The position numbers and the translations under genes were made by a program. The notes beneath the pieces were generated by a model. The model made no database searches, was not told the origin of the DNA, and worked only from the letters and a program-made list of their open reading frames with translations. A DNA stretch of 46,471 bases from Endomicrobium sp. (GTDB taxonomy: Bacteria > Elusimicrobiota > Endomicrobiia > Endomicrobiales > Endomicrobiaceae). The stretch lies in NCBI GenBank assembly GCA_031289585.1, contig JAITPF010000003.1:1-46471 (forward strand), given 5' to 3'. Below are positions 36,293-45,614 of the stretch, in pieces (position 1 is the stretch's first letter; the number at the start of each line of letters is the position of its first letter).

Positions 36293-37150
36293 CTATAGAC
36301 TCATCTTTATGATTTCTGGTATATATTCTTCTATACCAATTGCCATTATATGGACACCATCTGCAAAGGAACGAAGCTCTTTAACAATCTCTGAACAAAT
36401 TTTTATACCTTCAGCTAAAGAATCAGAAGCAGAATTTATTCTGTCTTGTATTTTTTGCGGGATATTCATTCCTGGAAGAGACTGCATAAACTGCATAAAT
36501 TTTGGAGATTTAATAAGAATTATACCTGGTAAAACTTTTACTTTTAGATGTTTTATTTTATCAAAAAAATCCTTATACGCGCATACATCAAATATCGCCT
36601 GCGTTTGAAAAAATTCAGCTCCAGCTCTTACTTTTTTTTCAAACATTAAAGCCTGTAAATCATTTGGCTGCGCCGATGGATTTGCAACCGCTCCAATACA
36701 AAATTTAGGACTGCCTTGTAGTTTTTTCCCTGCCAAATCTACACCTGTTTCTAAAAGTCTTGCTGTTTTTATAAGCTGCATTGTATCTAAATCATATACT
36801 GTTTTTATTCCTGCATATTCGCCGGTATTAGGATGATCACCGCTTAAAAGTAAAACATTTTCTATATCTAAAATGTTTGCACTTAACAATTCAGATTGCA
36901 AAGCAATTCTATTTTTATCTCTTGCTGCAATTTGTAAAATAGGCTCTATCCTATGCTCAAGCAGAATTTTGCTCATTACAAGAGAGCCTGCTCTCATAGA
37001 TGCTCTTTGATTATCAGTAACATTTACAGCATCAACATCTAATAAACAATCTGCCCTGCGCAAAAAAGAAGAAATGTCCACACCTTTTGGTGGAAATAGT
37101 TCTGCTGTCATCAAAAATTTATTTGATTTCAACTTTTCTTTAAATTTCAA
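36293..37150 (-). CDS. metF: Methylenetetrahydrofolate reductase (MetF-like)
   Basis: 285 residues if started at the TTG at 37150, ten bases after AAAGGA; the protein then begins MKFKEKLKSNKFLMTAELFP, as expected for the family. The frame is open 53 codons further (to 37309), but that part is translated repeat. Motifs: PPKGVD, DAVNVTDNQRASMRAGSL, QIAARDKNRIALQSELL, NVLLLSGDHPNTGEY, FCIGAVANPS and AEFFQTQAIFD. The enzyme reduces 5,10-methylene- to 5-methyl-tetrahydrofolate with flavin, for methionine synthesis or C1 metabolism. No partner MetV or methionine synthase is adjacent. Family is sure; start is a judgement. Confidence 0.85.
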   Translation of the reverse strand: MKFKEKLKSNKFLMTAELFPPKGVDISSFLRRADCLLDVDAVNVTDNQRASMRAGSLVMSKILLEHRIEPILQIAARDKNRIALQSELLSANILDIENVLLLSGDHPNTGEYAGIKTVYDLDTMQLIKTARLLETGVDLAGKKLQGSPKFCIGAVANPSAQPNDLQALMFEKKVRAGAEFFQTQAIFDVCAYKDFFDKIKHLKVKVLPGIILIKSPKFMQFMQSLPGMNIPQKIQDRINSASDSLAEGIKICSEIVKELRSFADGVHIMAIGIEEYIPEIIKMSL

Positions 37151-37164
37151 AGCAGCTCTTTCCT

Positions 37165-37385
37165 TTGATATTATCCGTCGACAAGTCCGAAGAGCTGTGA
37201 CAATCTGTTCTTTACTAATTACATATATTGCCACAGCACTTCGCAAGCAAGACTTAACAACATATACTTCGTCAAGACTTTCTTTTGTCTTCCCCCCTGC
37301 AAATCCCAAAGGGCTGTATCAAATTCGTCTTTTCAGCAACACAGTCTGTATTGACAGTCAAGTCAAGCCTTAACAACAACTCAGT
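37165..37385. repeat. Degenerate palindromic repeat R4 joined in frame to metF
   Basis: Contains CCGAAGAGCTGTGACAATCT, TTGCCACAGCACTTCGCAAG, AAATCCCAAAGGGCTGTAT and CAACACAGTCTGTATTGACA, all variants of the R1/R3 core. It fills the space between metF and secA and keeps the metF frame open upstream, giving a possible 53-residue repeat-derived N-terminus. Confidence 0.7.
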
Positions 37386-37390
37386 TTCGT

Positions 37391-39988
37391 TTATATGCCG
37401 CAGCACTTTTTGTATTTTTTGCCACTACCGCAAGGGCATGAATCGTTTCTGCCTATTTTACTTAAATCTTTGGACTTAATTTGATCATTTTTGTTGTTAT
37501 TATTTTTTTTGAAATCATTATTTATTTTTGCTGATTCCATCGGATTTTGTGATTTTACGTCACCCTGAACTTTGAATATATACTCTATTGTATTTTCCCT
37601 TATTCTCCTCATCATAGATTCAAATAAAGCAAAAGATTCTTTCTGGTATTCAATTTTTGGATCTTTTTGCGCATAAGCTCTAAAACCTATACCTCGTCTT
37701 AATTGATCAAGTTCATATAGATGATCACGCCACGAAGAATCTATCATTTGTAAAAGCACAATGCTCTGTATGTGAGACATCAATTCTGAAGTAAGCTGTT
37801 CTTTTCTTCTTTCATACGTTTCAAGAACTTTCCCTATAATATCAGATTGGACAGATTCTTTTGTTAGATAATTTATTTCATCTTTGTTTTCAATTTTATA
37901 TTCAATACCAAAATTTCTAAGCAACCACGCTTCTATACTTATCCAATCCCATTCTTCAGCATATTTCTCTACAGTCCACATAGAAATATTCTCTTCTACT
38001 GATTCATTTAACATATCTTTAATGGTATCTGTTATATCTTCGCCACCAAGGATTTCGTTTCTTAATTTGTAAACAGCTTCTCTCTGTTTGTTCATAACAT
38101 TATCAAAATCTATAAGCTGTTTTCTTATGTCAAAGTTCATTCCTTCAACTTTCCTCTGCGCACTTTCTACAGCTTTTGATATCCATGGATGTTGTATATC
38201 TTCGCCCTCTTTTAAACCTAACTTTTGCATAACTGCAGACATTCTATCAGAACCAAAAAGACGCATAAGTTCATCTTCCATAGAAAGGAAAAATCTTGAA
38301 GAACCAGGATCTCCTTGTCTGCCTGCACGTCCTCTTAATTGATTGTCTATTCTTCTTGATTCGTGTCTTTCAGTCCCTAGTATATGAAGACCACCGTATT
38401 CTTTAACTTCTTCATTTTGAACTGCATTGCCTGCTCCAAGAATAATATCAGTTCCCCTTCCAGCCATATTTGTAGCTATTGTTACTGCACCTTTTGCGCC
38501 AGCACCTGCAATTATCTTAGCTTCAAGCTCGTGATACTTAGCATTTAACACCTGATGGGGAATACCTTTTTTCCGAAGCATTGACGCAATTTTCTCAGAC
38601 TTTTCTATAGATCTTGTACCTACAAGAACAGGTTGACCTTTTTTCCACAAAGATTCAATTTCATTTGCTATTGCGTTGTCTTTTTCTTTTTCAGTTCTGT
38701 ATATAACATCAACATAATCTTTCCTTATCATCGGATTATTTGTTGGCACTTCAATAACGCCGAGTTTATAAATTTCCCAGAATTCCTCTGATTCAGTGGA
38801 AGCTGTACCTGTCATACCCGAAATTTTCTTATACATTCTAAAGAAATTCTGAAATGTTATCGTCGCAAGCGTCTGGTTTTCATCTGCAATTTTTAAATTT
38901 TCTTTTGCTTCAACTGCTTGATGAAGTCCATCAGACCATCTTCTTCCAGGCATAAGTCTCCCAGTAAATTCATCAACAATAATAACCTCACCATCTTTTA
39001 AAACATATTCAACATCTCTACGAAACAGATTATGAGCTTTTATAGCCTGCGTTATATGGTGCACCCATTCAGACTGTAAATCATCGTAAATATTTTTTAT
39101 TCCCAATACTTTTTCTGCTTTTTGAACACCTTGTTCCGTTAAAACCGCTGAATGATTTTTTTCATCAATAAGATAATCATATCCCTTAGACAAGTCAACA
39201 CCGTCATATTTTGCTTTTATTTCTTCACTTTCTGTAATTTTTCTGCCTTTAAGCATAGGAATTATTTTATTTGAAATATAATACTTATCGGTTGATTGTT
39301 CGCCTGCACCGGAAATGATAAGCGGAGTTCTTGCTTCATCGATTAAAATCGAATCAACTTCATCTATAATTGCATAATCTAAAGGACGAAGAACTCTGTC
39401 TTCTTTTGCGATAACCATATTATCTCTTAAATAATCAAACCCTAATTCATTATTTGTAACATAAGTTATATCGCAGCTGTAAGCCACTCTTCTTTCTTCA
39501 ATTTTTGTATCATGCCCAACATTACCTACTGTAAGACCGAGTTTTTCATAAATTACACCCATCCACTCTTTATCTCTTTTTGCAAGATAATCGTTGACAG
39601 TTACTATATGTACACCCCTTTGAGGTAAAGCATTGAGATACGCAGCAAGAGTGGCTACTAGTGTTTTACCCTCTCCTGTTCTCATCTCAGCAATCTTGCC
39701 TTTATGGAGAACATATCCCCCTATGATTTGCACATCAAAATGCCTTAACCCTATTGTTCTTATTGAAGCTTCTCTGACACACGCAAAAGCTTCAGGCAAA
39801 ATATCGTCAAGAGTTTCTTCTTTTGAAAGACGCTCTCTAAATTCTATCGTTTTCGCTTTTAACTCTTCATCTGTAAGTTTTTTTATGGAAGGTTCAAAAG
39901 CGTTTACTTTTTCAACTATCGGTTTTATAGCCTTTATATCTCTCTCATTTTGAGAACCAAAAATTACACCTAAAATACTTTTTAACAT
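37391..39988 (-). CDS. secA: Preprotein translocase motor ATPase SecA
   Basis: 865 residues. Walker A MRTGEGKT (102-109), Walker B region IIDEVDSILIDEARTPLI, helicase motifs GRRWSDGLHQAVEAKE and GTRSIEKSEK, ATNMAGRGTDI, and GRAGRQGDPGSSRFFLS. The C-terminal zinc-binding tail CPCGSGKKYKKCC, which binds SecB or lipids, is complete. SecA drives export of unfolded proteins through SecYEG, serving the many signal-peptide proteins in this window. AGGT precedes the ATG. Length and motif order are ordinary; nothing odd was found. Confidence 0.97.
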   Translation of the reverse strand: MLKSILGVIFGSQNERDIKAIKPIVEKVNAFEPSIKKLTDEELKAKTIEFRERLSKEETLDDILPEAFACVREASIRTIGLRHFDVQIIGGYVLHKGKIAEMRTGEGKTLVATLAAYLNALPQRGVHIVTVNDYLAKRDKEWMGVIYEKLGLTVGNVGHDTKIEERRVAYSCDITYVTNNELGFDYLRDNMVIAKEDRVLRPLDYAIIDEVDSILIDEARTPLIISGAGEQSTDKYYISNKIIPMLKGRKITESEEIKAKYDGVDLSKGYDYLIDEKNHSAVLTEQGVQKAEKVLGIKNIYDDLQSEWVHHITQAIKAHNLFRRDVEYVLKDGEVIIVDEFTGRLMPGRRWSDGLHQAVEAKENLKIADENQTLATITFQNFFRMYKKISGMTGTASTESEEFWEIYKLGVIEVPTNNPMIRKDYVDVIYRTEKEKDNAIANEIESLWKKGQPVLVGTRSIEKSEKIASMLRKKGIPHQVLNAKYHELEAKIIAGAGAKGAVTIATNMAGRGTDIILGAGNAVQNEEVKEYGGLHILGTERHESRRIDNQLRGRAGRQGDPGSSRFFLSMEDELMRLFGSDRMSAVMQKLGLKEGEDIQHPWISKAVESAQRKVEGMNFDIRKQLIDFDNVMNKQREAVYKLRNEILGGEDITDTIKDMLNESVEENISMWTVEKYAEEWDWISIEAWLLRNFGIEYKIENKDEINYLTKESVQSDIIGKVLETYERRKEQLTSELMSHIQSIVLLQMIDSSWRDHLYELDQLRRGIGFRAYAQKDPKIEYQKESFALFESMMRRIRENTIEYIFKVQGDVKSQNPMESAKINNDFKKNNNNKNDQIKSKDLSKIGRNDSCPCGSGKKYKKCCGI

Positions 39989-40034
39989 CTTTACCTACCT
40001 TTGTATTACTTTTTGACTTATTTTGTTGACTATT

Positions 40035-40064
40035 ATTATATAATTTATTTAACAGTATTTTCAA
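40035..40064 (-). promoter_or_regulatory. Probable secA promoter
   Basis: On the minus strand TTGAAA (40059-40064), an 18-base spacer and a perfect TATAAT (40035-40040), 47 bases before the secA start, in the divergent gap with comEC. Confidence 0.5.
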
Positions 40065-40248
40065 TACAGCTTGATAATATTTGCCCTTTTTACTATCATT
40101 TTATACTAGATTGGTTGTCTTTACTGACATCTATTCCTACGTATTCTGTGTATATGTCTTTTCATATTTTGCCTTTTTTGTTTTTGATGTCTTATATACT
40201 ATGTTACATTACTATTTTTTACCACCAATTCCCGCGAAAGCTTAAAAT

Positions 40249-41673
40249 ATGAATCTCATAATAAAAACGTTGCTCAAAAGACCAATTATAACTATTTTTA
40301 TTGTTTATGCTTTTACGTTAATTTTATTAGATACTTTTGGATATTTTTCATATCAGAATCAAAGTTCACTTTATAAGTTGGTTAAAAACAATACTATTGT
40401 TTCAATCGAAGGTAAGGTTATTTCTATCCCTCAGCCTGTAAAGTACAGTAAAAGATTTATACTTAAAACCAATACTGTAAATGGAAATGTCATAAGTGAA
40501 AAAATTATAGTAAACTCACCTCTTGGATACTCCATATTTTACGGCGATATAATAAGTGTTGAAGGAAAACTAAAAAAACCCTTTTCAACTACTTCGTTTC
40601 TATTATTTGATTATCAGAAATATCTTGCAAGGAACGAAATATATACTATTTTGGATTTATCGGCTTTTGAATATATAAAATCAAAACCTAACATTGTTAA
40701 AAAATTTGCCCTTGCATTTCAGCAAGATATAATAAGAAAAATTGATGCCTACTTTAAAAAACCTTATGCTGATATTTTAAAATCTTTAATTATTGGCGAT
40801 AAAAGTTCTCTTTCACAGGATATTAAAAACAGTTTTTCAGATTCAGGAACAATGCACATTTTAGTTGTAAGTGGATTACATGTAGGTTTTATAAGTATAA
40901 TTGTCCTTTTTCTTTTAAAACTTATAGGATTGTCTTTAAAAAAAGCATCATTGTTAAGTATCCCTTTCATATTTTTTTATGCTATTGCAACAGGTGCAAA
41001 TCCTCCTGCATTAAGGGCTGCAATAATGTTTTCCTGTATAATTTTTTCTTTGTCTTTAGACAGAGAGCCTTTAATATACAATTCTATTGCTTTGTCTGCA
41101 TTGATTATACTTATATTTCAGCCACAACAACTCTTTAGCGCATCTTTCCAGATGTCTTATGGCGCTACAATAGGAATTGTCTATTTTTATAGAGATATTT
41201 TTGGATTGTTCCAAAGTATAAAAAGTACAATACTGCGGTTTTTCTGCGAAGTATTATCAGTTACAATTTCAGTACAGTTAATTTTAATACCAGTTTTTAT
41301 GTACTATTTCGACAAAGTTTCTATAATATCTTTTATCTCAAATGTAATAATTGTGCCGTTGACAGGAATTATTCTTTATCTTGGAATTATTTTTTACATT
41401 TTAACTTTTATCTTTCACTCCGCTGCAGTATTGTGTTCAGTTATTATCTCATTGCTTCTTAACTTTGTTCTGTCAGTAACAATATTTTTAGGAAATCTTA
41501 AATTCGCTTCAGTTATTACATCAAAACCGTCAATTATACAACTTCTGTTATTTTTCCTCTTTTTATTTTCTGCCACATACTTCAAAAGCAACAAAAGATT
41601 TATTTTTTCAGGAATTATTTTATTATTGAATTATCTATATATACATTCAAATTTATTATTTTTTTATATATAA
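40249..41673 (+). CDS. comEC: ComEC/Rec2-family DNA-uptake channel, without metallo-beta-lactamase domain
   Basis: 474 residues. After two N-terminal helices comes a DUF4131/OB-like periplasmic domain (about 50-135), then the competence channel domain: LKSLIIGDKSSLSQDIKNSF, MHILVVSGLHVGF, ATGANPPALRAAIMF and FSASFQMSYGA. About ten helices in all. In full-length ComEC a C-terminal metallo-beta-lactamase nuclease domain follows; here the chain ends in the membrane domain, so one strand would have to be degraded by another protein, or uptake is lost. It is first in an operon with nadK (8 bases apart) and recN. Confidence 0.82.
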   Translation: MNLIIKTLLKRPIITIFIVYAFTLILLDTFGYFSYQNQSSLYKLVKNNTIVSIEGKVISIPQPVKYSKRFILKTNTVNGNVISEKIIVNSPLGYSIFYGDIISVEGKLKKPFSTTSFLLFDYQKYLARNEIYTILDLSAFEYIKSKPNIVKKFALAFQQDIIRKIDAYFKKPYADILKSLIIGDKSSLSQDIKNSFSDSGTMHILVVSGLHVGFISIIVLFLLKLIGLSLKKASLLSIPFIFFYAIATGANPPALRAAIMFSCIIFSLSLDREPLIYNSIALSALIILIFQPQQLFSASFQMSYGATIGIVYFYRDIFGLFQSIKSTILRFFCEVLSVTISVQLILIPVFMYYFDKVSIISFISNVIIVPLTGIILYLGIIFYILTFIFHSAAVLCSVIISLLLNFVLSVTIFLGNLKFASVITSKPSIIQLLLFFLFLFSATYFKSNKRFIFSGIILLLNYLYIHSNLLFFYI

Positions 41674-41681
41674 TAGAAACT

Positions 41682-42503
41682 ATGGAATATAAAGTGGGAA
41701 TTATTTACAATAAATCAAAAGCAAATGCAAAAAAACTTGCTTTTGATATTGCAATATGGCTTAAACAAAATAAATGCAAAGTATTCGTAAATGATTCTCT
41801 ATCAGTAAAATCTAAAAAAATCGATTTTGTTTTATCAATAGGTGGCGATGGCACTATGCTTAAAGCGATAAGAACTTTTTCGCCATTATCAGTTCCTGTA
41901 AAGGGCATAAATTTAGGATCTCTTGGATTTTTGACAGATACCGATGCACATGAAGTATTTGTACTTTTAAAAAATATTTTATCTTCAGGTTTTATAATAG
42001 AAAAAAGGATTTTACTTTCTGCTGAGTTTGAATATAAAGGTAAAAAAATAAAAACAATAGCAGCAAATGACTGCGTGGTACGCTCCTTATCAGGTGGAAA
42101 ACTTATTACAGTTAACGTAAATATAGATAAAAATTTTACAACAGAATACAAATGCGACGGTATGATTATTGCAACACCCACAGGATCAACTGCATATTCT
42201 CTTGCAGCTTCAGGACCTATAGTTTATCCAAACCTGCCTGTATTTATTCTTACTCCTATTTCTCCGCACACATTAGCACAAAGACCTATGATATTGCCAA
42301 ATAAGAGCAGTGTTTTATTTATTACAAAAAACAAAGACAGCAATGGAAAAATTATGATATCAATAGATGGTCAAGAAAATTATACTCTTCCTAATGGAAC
42401 AAAAGTAAAATTTTTTCTTTATAAAAAACCGCTTAAGCTTATAAAAAACTGCAGCAAATCTTATTTTGAAACTTTAAAGACAAAATTACACTGGGGCGTT
42501 TGA
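41682..42503 (+). CDS. nadK: NAD kinase
   Basis: 273 residues. It phosphorylates NAD to NADP. The ATP/NAD motif GGDGTML (54-60) is followed by INLGSLGFLTDTD (76-88), NDCVVRSLSGGKLITVNV, CDGMIIATPTGSTAYSLAAS with GP, and SPHTLAQRPMILP. Length and motifs are typical. It is joined by TGATG to recN, indicating coupled translation; the nadK-recN order is common in bacteria. Confidence 0.93.
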   Translation: MEYKVGIIYNKSKANAKKLAFDIAIWLKQNKCKVFVNDSLSVKSKKIDFVLSIGGDGTMLKAIRTFSPLSVPVKGINLGSLGFLTDTDAHEVFVLLKNILSSGFIIEKRILLSAEFEYKGKKIKTIAANDCVVRSLSGGKLITVNVNIDKNFTTEYKCDGMIIATPTGSTAYSLAASGPIVYPNLPVFILTPISPHTLAQRPMILPNKSSVLFITKNKDSNGKIMISIDGQENYTLPNGTKVKFFLYKKPLKLIKNCSKSYFETLKTKLHWGV

Positions 42504-44164
42504 TGCTGCTTGAGCTTTCTGTAAAAAATTATGCTTTGATTGAAGATTTAACCATGGACTTTTCTGAAGGTTTTACTGTTATTACCGGCGAAACAGGAGC
42601 TGGAAAATCTATTTTAATAAAATCAATAGAACTAATCGCCGGGGCAAGAGCAGATTTATCATCTATACGTTCAGGATGTTCTATATGCACCATAACTGCT
42701 TCCTTTAAGTACAAAAATTCTAAAATCACAGATTTTCTAAATAATTTTTCAATTCCAGCAAATGATAATGTCATTTTAATACGCAGGACTATTGAAAATA
42801 CAGGAAAAAGTAAGGCTTTTATAAATGACTCTCAAGTAAGTATATCGGTCTTATCAACTCTTGGAGAGTTGCTTATAGATTTTCACGGACAGGATAAAAA
42901 GCATTTACTCCTTAATTTAGATTCACAGCTTGAAATTTTAGATAATGAAATTGAAGATATTAAACCTTTGTTAAAAAAATCATCAGATTTATATACAAAG
43001 GTAAAAAATTTAAAATCAAAACTTGAAGCAATGAATTTGTCGGATGCTCAAAGAGAAAGAAAAATAGATTTGTATTCTTTTCAAATTAAAGAAATTGAAG
43101 ATGCAAAACTTGAATTTGGCGAAGAAGCAACACTTGAAGCGGAGCTTCCTAAACTAAAAAATGCAGAGAAAATTTCGTCTTTATCACAAGAAATTATTTC
43201 AACATTGTATTCTTCAGACAGTGCCACCTTGGGTAGCATTTTAAGAGCAAAGAAAAACATTGAAGCAATCAATTCTTATGGAGCAGGTGCTTCTACAGCT
43301 CTCTCTCTAATAGAGCAAGCATATTACCAAGCTGAAGAAGCATATAAGGAAATAGAGGATATTTTTTCTAAAACAAGTTTAGATCCAGAAAAATTAAATA
43401 TTTCTCTTGAAAGAATGGAACTTATAAAAAAACTTAAGAAAAAATATGGAAATAATATAGAAGATATTATTGAATATAAAAATAAGATTGCTGAAGAACT
43501 AGATTCTTTAAACAATTATAAAAGCAATTCAGAGCGACTCAAACAAGAGTTTGAATCAGAAACAAAACATTTAACTGAAGTATGCAAAACCATAAGCAAT
43601 AGAAGACTAGAAGCCGCGCAGGTTTTTGCAAAATCTGTACAAGAAAACCTTTTTGATTTAGAGATAAAGAATGCCATATTCGAAGTTAAATTTAATAGAA
43701 AAGAACTATCTGCAAATGGTTATGACTTAATAGAATTTATGTTTTGTGCAAATAAAGGCGAAAAAATCCTTCCTTTAAAAAACATAGCTTCTGGAGGCGA
43801 ACTCTCAAGAGTACTTCTTGCAATAGAATTATCGTCAAAAATAAAAAATGATCAGATAATAATATTTGACGAAATTGATACTGGAACAGGTGGCAAAACA
43901 GCTGAAAAAATAGGAGAAAAACTTGCTGAACTTTCAAAGAGTAAGCAGGTGTTTTCTATAACTCATCTTGCACAGGTTGCAGCGTTTACAAGAACGCATA
44001 TAAAAATTTATAAGGAGATTAAGAATTCAAGAACCTATACAAAAGCAAAACTATTAACAGAATCGGAACACATTGAAGAAATTGCAAGGATGATATCAGG
44101 TGAGAAAATAACAAAATCCGCGCTAGAACTTGCAAAAGATTTAAATAATAATAATAATTTTTAG
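42503..44164 (+). CDS. recN: DNA repair protein RecN
   Basis: 553 residues from the ATG at 42503 that shares its A with the nadK stop; a TTG one codon earlier is less likely. SMC-like ATPase: Walker A ITGETGAGKSILIKS (about 27-41), a coiled-coil middle (about 150-360), then signature NIASGGELSRVLLAIELS, Walker B IIIFDEIDTGTGG and the H-loop ITHLAQVAA. RecN acts early in double-strand-break repair by holding DNA ends with RecA. The protein is intact and of the usual length. Confidence 0.93.
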   Translation: MLLELSVKNYALIEDLTMDFSEGFTVITGETGAGKSILIKSIELIAGARADLSSIRSGCSICTITASFKYKNSKITDFLNNFSIPANDNVILIRRTIENTGKSKAFINDSQVSISVLSTLGELLIDFHGQDKKHLLLNLDSQLEILDNEIEDIKPLLKKSSDLYTKVKNLKSKLEAMNLSDAQRERKIDLYSFQIKEIEDAKLEFGEEATLEAELPKLKNAEKISSLSQEIISTLYSSDSATLGSILRAKKNIEAINSYGAGASTALSLIEQAYYQAEEAYKEIEDIFSKTSLDPEKLNISLERMELIKKLKKKYGNNIEDIIEYKNKIAEELDSLNNYKSNSERLKQEFESETKHLTEVCKTISNRRLEAAQVFAKSVQENLFDLEIKNAIFEVKFNRKELSANGYDLIEFMFCANKGEKILPLKNIASGGELSRVLLAIELSSKIKNDQIIIFDEIDTGTGGKTAEKIGEKLAELSKSKQVFSITHLAQVAAFTRTHIKIYKEIKNSRTYTKAKLLTESEHIEEIARMISGEKITKSALELAKDLNNNNNF

Positions 44165-44264
44165 TTGCTGCTAGGCAAAGAATTTATTAAACTTTGTTTT
44201 TCTTGGTGGAAGTAATTTTAATAAATGGGTGATTATTTAGGAGTATGGAGAGGAGAAAGTGAAT

Positions 44265-44546
44265 ATGAAAAATTTAGTGTGCTGTTTCATTGTTTTAAGT
44301 TTTGTTATTATTATGTCGAGTAGTAATAGTTTATCAGCAATGAATCAAAAACATGTCCAAGAAAAAATACTGGCTCTAACAAAAATGATTAATGATAGAC
44401 CCGGTAATAGAATAAATCGCTTAACAATTATACACATAATGTACGGAGGAGCAATAATGATACTTGTTTGTGTTAAATGTGTAAGTGAGAATTTGAGCAA
44501 AGTAAAATCAAAGTTTTGCAAATCCACATCACTATGTGAGTGTTGA
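44265..44546 (+). CDS. Small exported protein, possibly frame-broken
   Basis: 93 residues from the ATG at 44265, nine bases after AGGAG; a GTG two codons earlier is too close to that site. A signal peptide (about 1-24, ending NSLSA) is followed by a helical charged stretch, a second hydrophobic segment TIIHIMYGGAIMILVCVKCV and a Cys-rich end CKSTSLCEC. I do not recognise it. From 44506 the next frame is open for 61 codons (NQSFANPHHYVSVEEYNSDV onward) to a stop at 44689; loss of one A in the AAAA run at 44504-44507 would join the two. A strong hairpin lies inside that extension, so the alternative is that the short form is real. Confidence 0.5.
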   Translation: MKNLVCCFIVLSFVIIMSSSNSLSAMNQKHVQEKILALTKMINDRPGNRINRLTIIHIMYGGAIMILVCVKCVSENLSKVKSKFCKSTSLCEC

Positions 44547-44630
44547 AGAATATAACTCAGATGTGCTTGTGTTGAAAACCGTAAATGAAATTAATTATAC
44601 AAAAGAATTTTTACTTAAATCTTCGAGTCA

Positions 44631-44652
44631 GCTACAGACTTACGTCTGTAGC
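44631..44652 (+). terminator. Nine-bp hairpin, possible terminator between convergent genes
   Basis: GCTACAGAC-ttac-GTCTGTAGC is a perfect nine-base stem with a four-base loop, followed by AAGAGATTGTTCCCTTTT. The T tract is late and weak, so the terminator reading is tentative; it could serve the recN side or, read in reverse, the repeat-protein gene. Confidence 0.5.
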
Positions 44653-44702
44653 AAGAGATTGTTCCCTTTTATTAGGGTTGAAAATAACTAAATTTTAGAT
44701 AC

Positions 44703-45440
44703 TTAATAGCGAAGTACACATGTACCGTTAAAGTCTAAGTAGTCTTTGTCAAAGTAGTCATCTTTGTCAAAAGTAGTCAAGATAGGACATATTCGCCCCT
44801 TAATCCAATCGAAACCACCTTGAGCCATTTTTGCTGTTCCTCTACAAAAGGTATTTGCTGTAAATGTACATACTCCTTCGGCTATAATCGCACCAGACTT
44901 AACTACATCACAAACCGATTCACAAACTTTTACAGCATCATTATCGCTATCCAAAAAAGCAACAACACTCTCAACCAAACCTAAACCACCTTGAGCCACT
45001 TTTGTTGTTCCTCTACAAGCATTGCTATCTATAGATATACACATTCCTTCAATTGAAGTTACAAGAGGAGTTGCAACAGCAAAAAACTTAACATTTTCTG
45101 ACTTAACAGCATTATCAAAATCTGAAAAACCTTTAAACGCTTTTATTTTTCCTCTCTTGACGCCATTGTCATTAAAAGGAAATGTAAACACCCCTTCAAG
45201 TATAGACACAATAGAATCAACATCAGTACTATTCTCAGCATTAAGCACAACACCCAAAACACCTGAACCTACTTTTACACTTCCTTTACAGACTTTATTG
45301 TTTATATATGTACACCTCCCTTCAAGTATAGTTACAATAGGCTTAATTTTATTAAATGGACCTGCATAACAACCAGAAGTTATAAACATAACAATCGCAA
45401 TCACAAACAAACTTTTTGTCATTTTCAATCTGCTTTTCAT
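44703..45440 (-). CDS. Exported protein with four Cys-pair repeats, unknown family
   Basis: 245 residues. Signal peptide about 1-26; the Cys at 24 in FITSGCYAG could also make it a lipoprotein. The mature chain has four related units of about 30 residues: 36-66 (ILEGRCTYINNKVCKGSVKV), 78-108 (ILEGVFTFPFNDNGVKRGKI), 127-157 (SIEGMCISIDSNACRGTTKV) and 185-215 (IAEGVCTFTANTFCRGTAKM). Units 1, 3 and 4 keep two cysteines eight residues apart and a Gly-rich end (AQGGLG, AQGGFD); unit 2 has lost both. AAGGAGAG is seven bases before the ATG. No known family is recognised; the repeats suggest a secreted binding or structural protein made by duplication. Confidence 0.7.
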   Translation of the reverse strand: MKSRLKMTKSLFVIAIVMFITSGCYAGPFNKIKPIVTILEGRCTYINNKVCKGSVKVGSGVLGVVLNAENSTDVDSIVSILEGVFTFPFNDNGVKRGKIKAFKGFSDFDNAVKSENVKFFAVATPLVTSIEGMCISIDSNACRGTTKVAQGGLGLVESVVAFLDSDNDAVKVCESVCDVVKSGAIIAEGVCTFTANTFCRGTAKMAQGGFDWIKGRICPILTTFDKDDYFDKDYLDFNGTCVLRY

Positions 45441-45460
45441 AACATCTCTCCTTTTTTTAT

Positions 45461-45475
45461 TGCGTTTATAACGCA
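45461..45475 (-). promoter_or_regulatory. Hairpin in the leader next to the ribosome-binding site
   Basis: TGCGTT-tat-AACGCA forms a six-base stem ten bases upstream of the AGGAG of the repeat-protein gene, on the minus strand. It might influence translation; evidence is only its position. Confidence 0.3.
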
Positions 45476-45614
45476 GTTTTTCAAGAAAACAAACTTCTTG
45501 ATTGATTTTATTTTATTAAATAAAGTTTAGGTTTAACCGCCAACTTGTGAAAAATTTGTGAATTTTCAACACGCTTAATACTACCTATCATTTGCTTAAT
45601 TACAATAACAACAA

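Noticed and set aside
36293-37309. 338-residue MetF with long N-terminus as the natural form
   Set aside because: Residues 1-53 are translated repeat; the TTG at 37150 has a ribosome-binding site and gives the family N-terminus.
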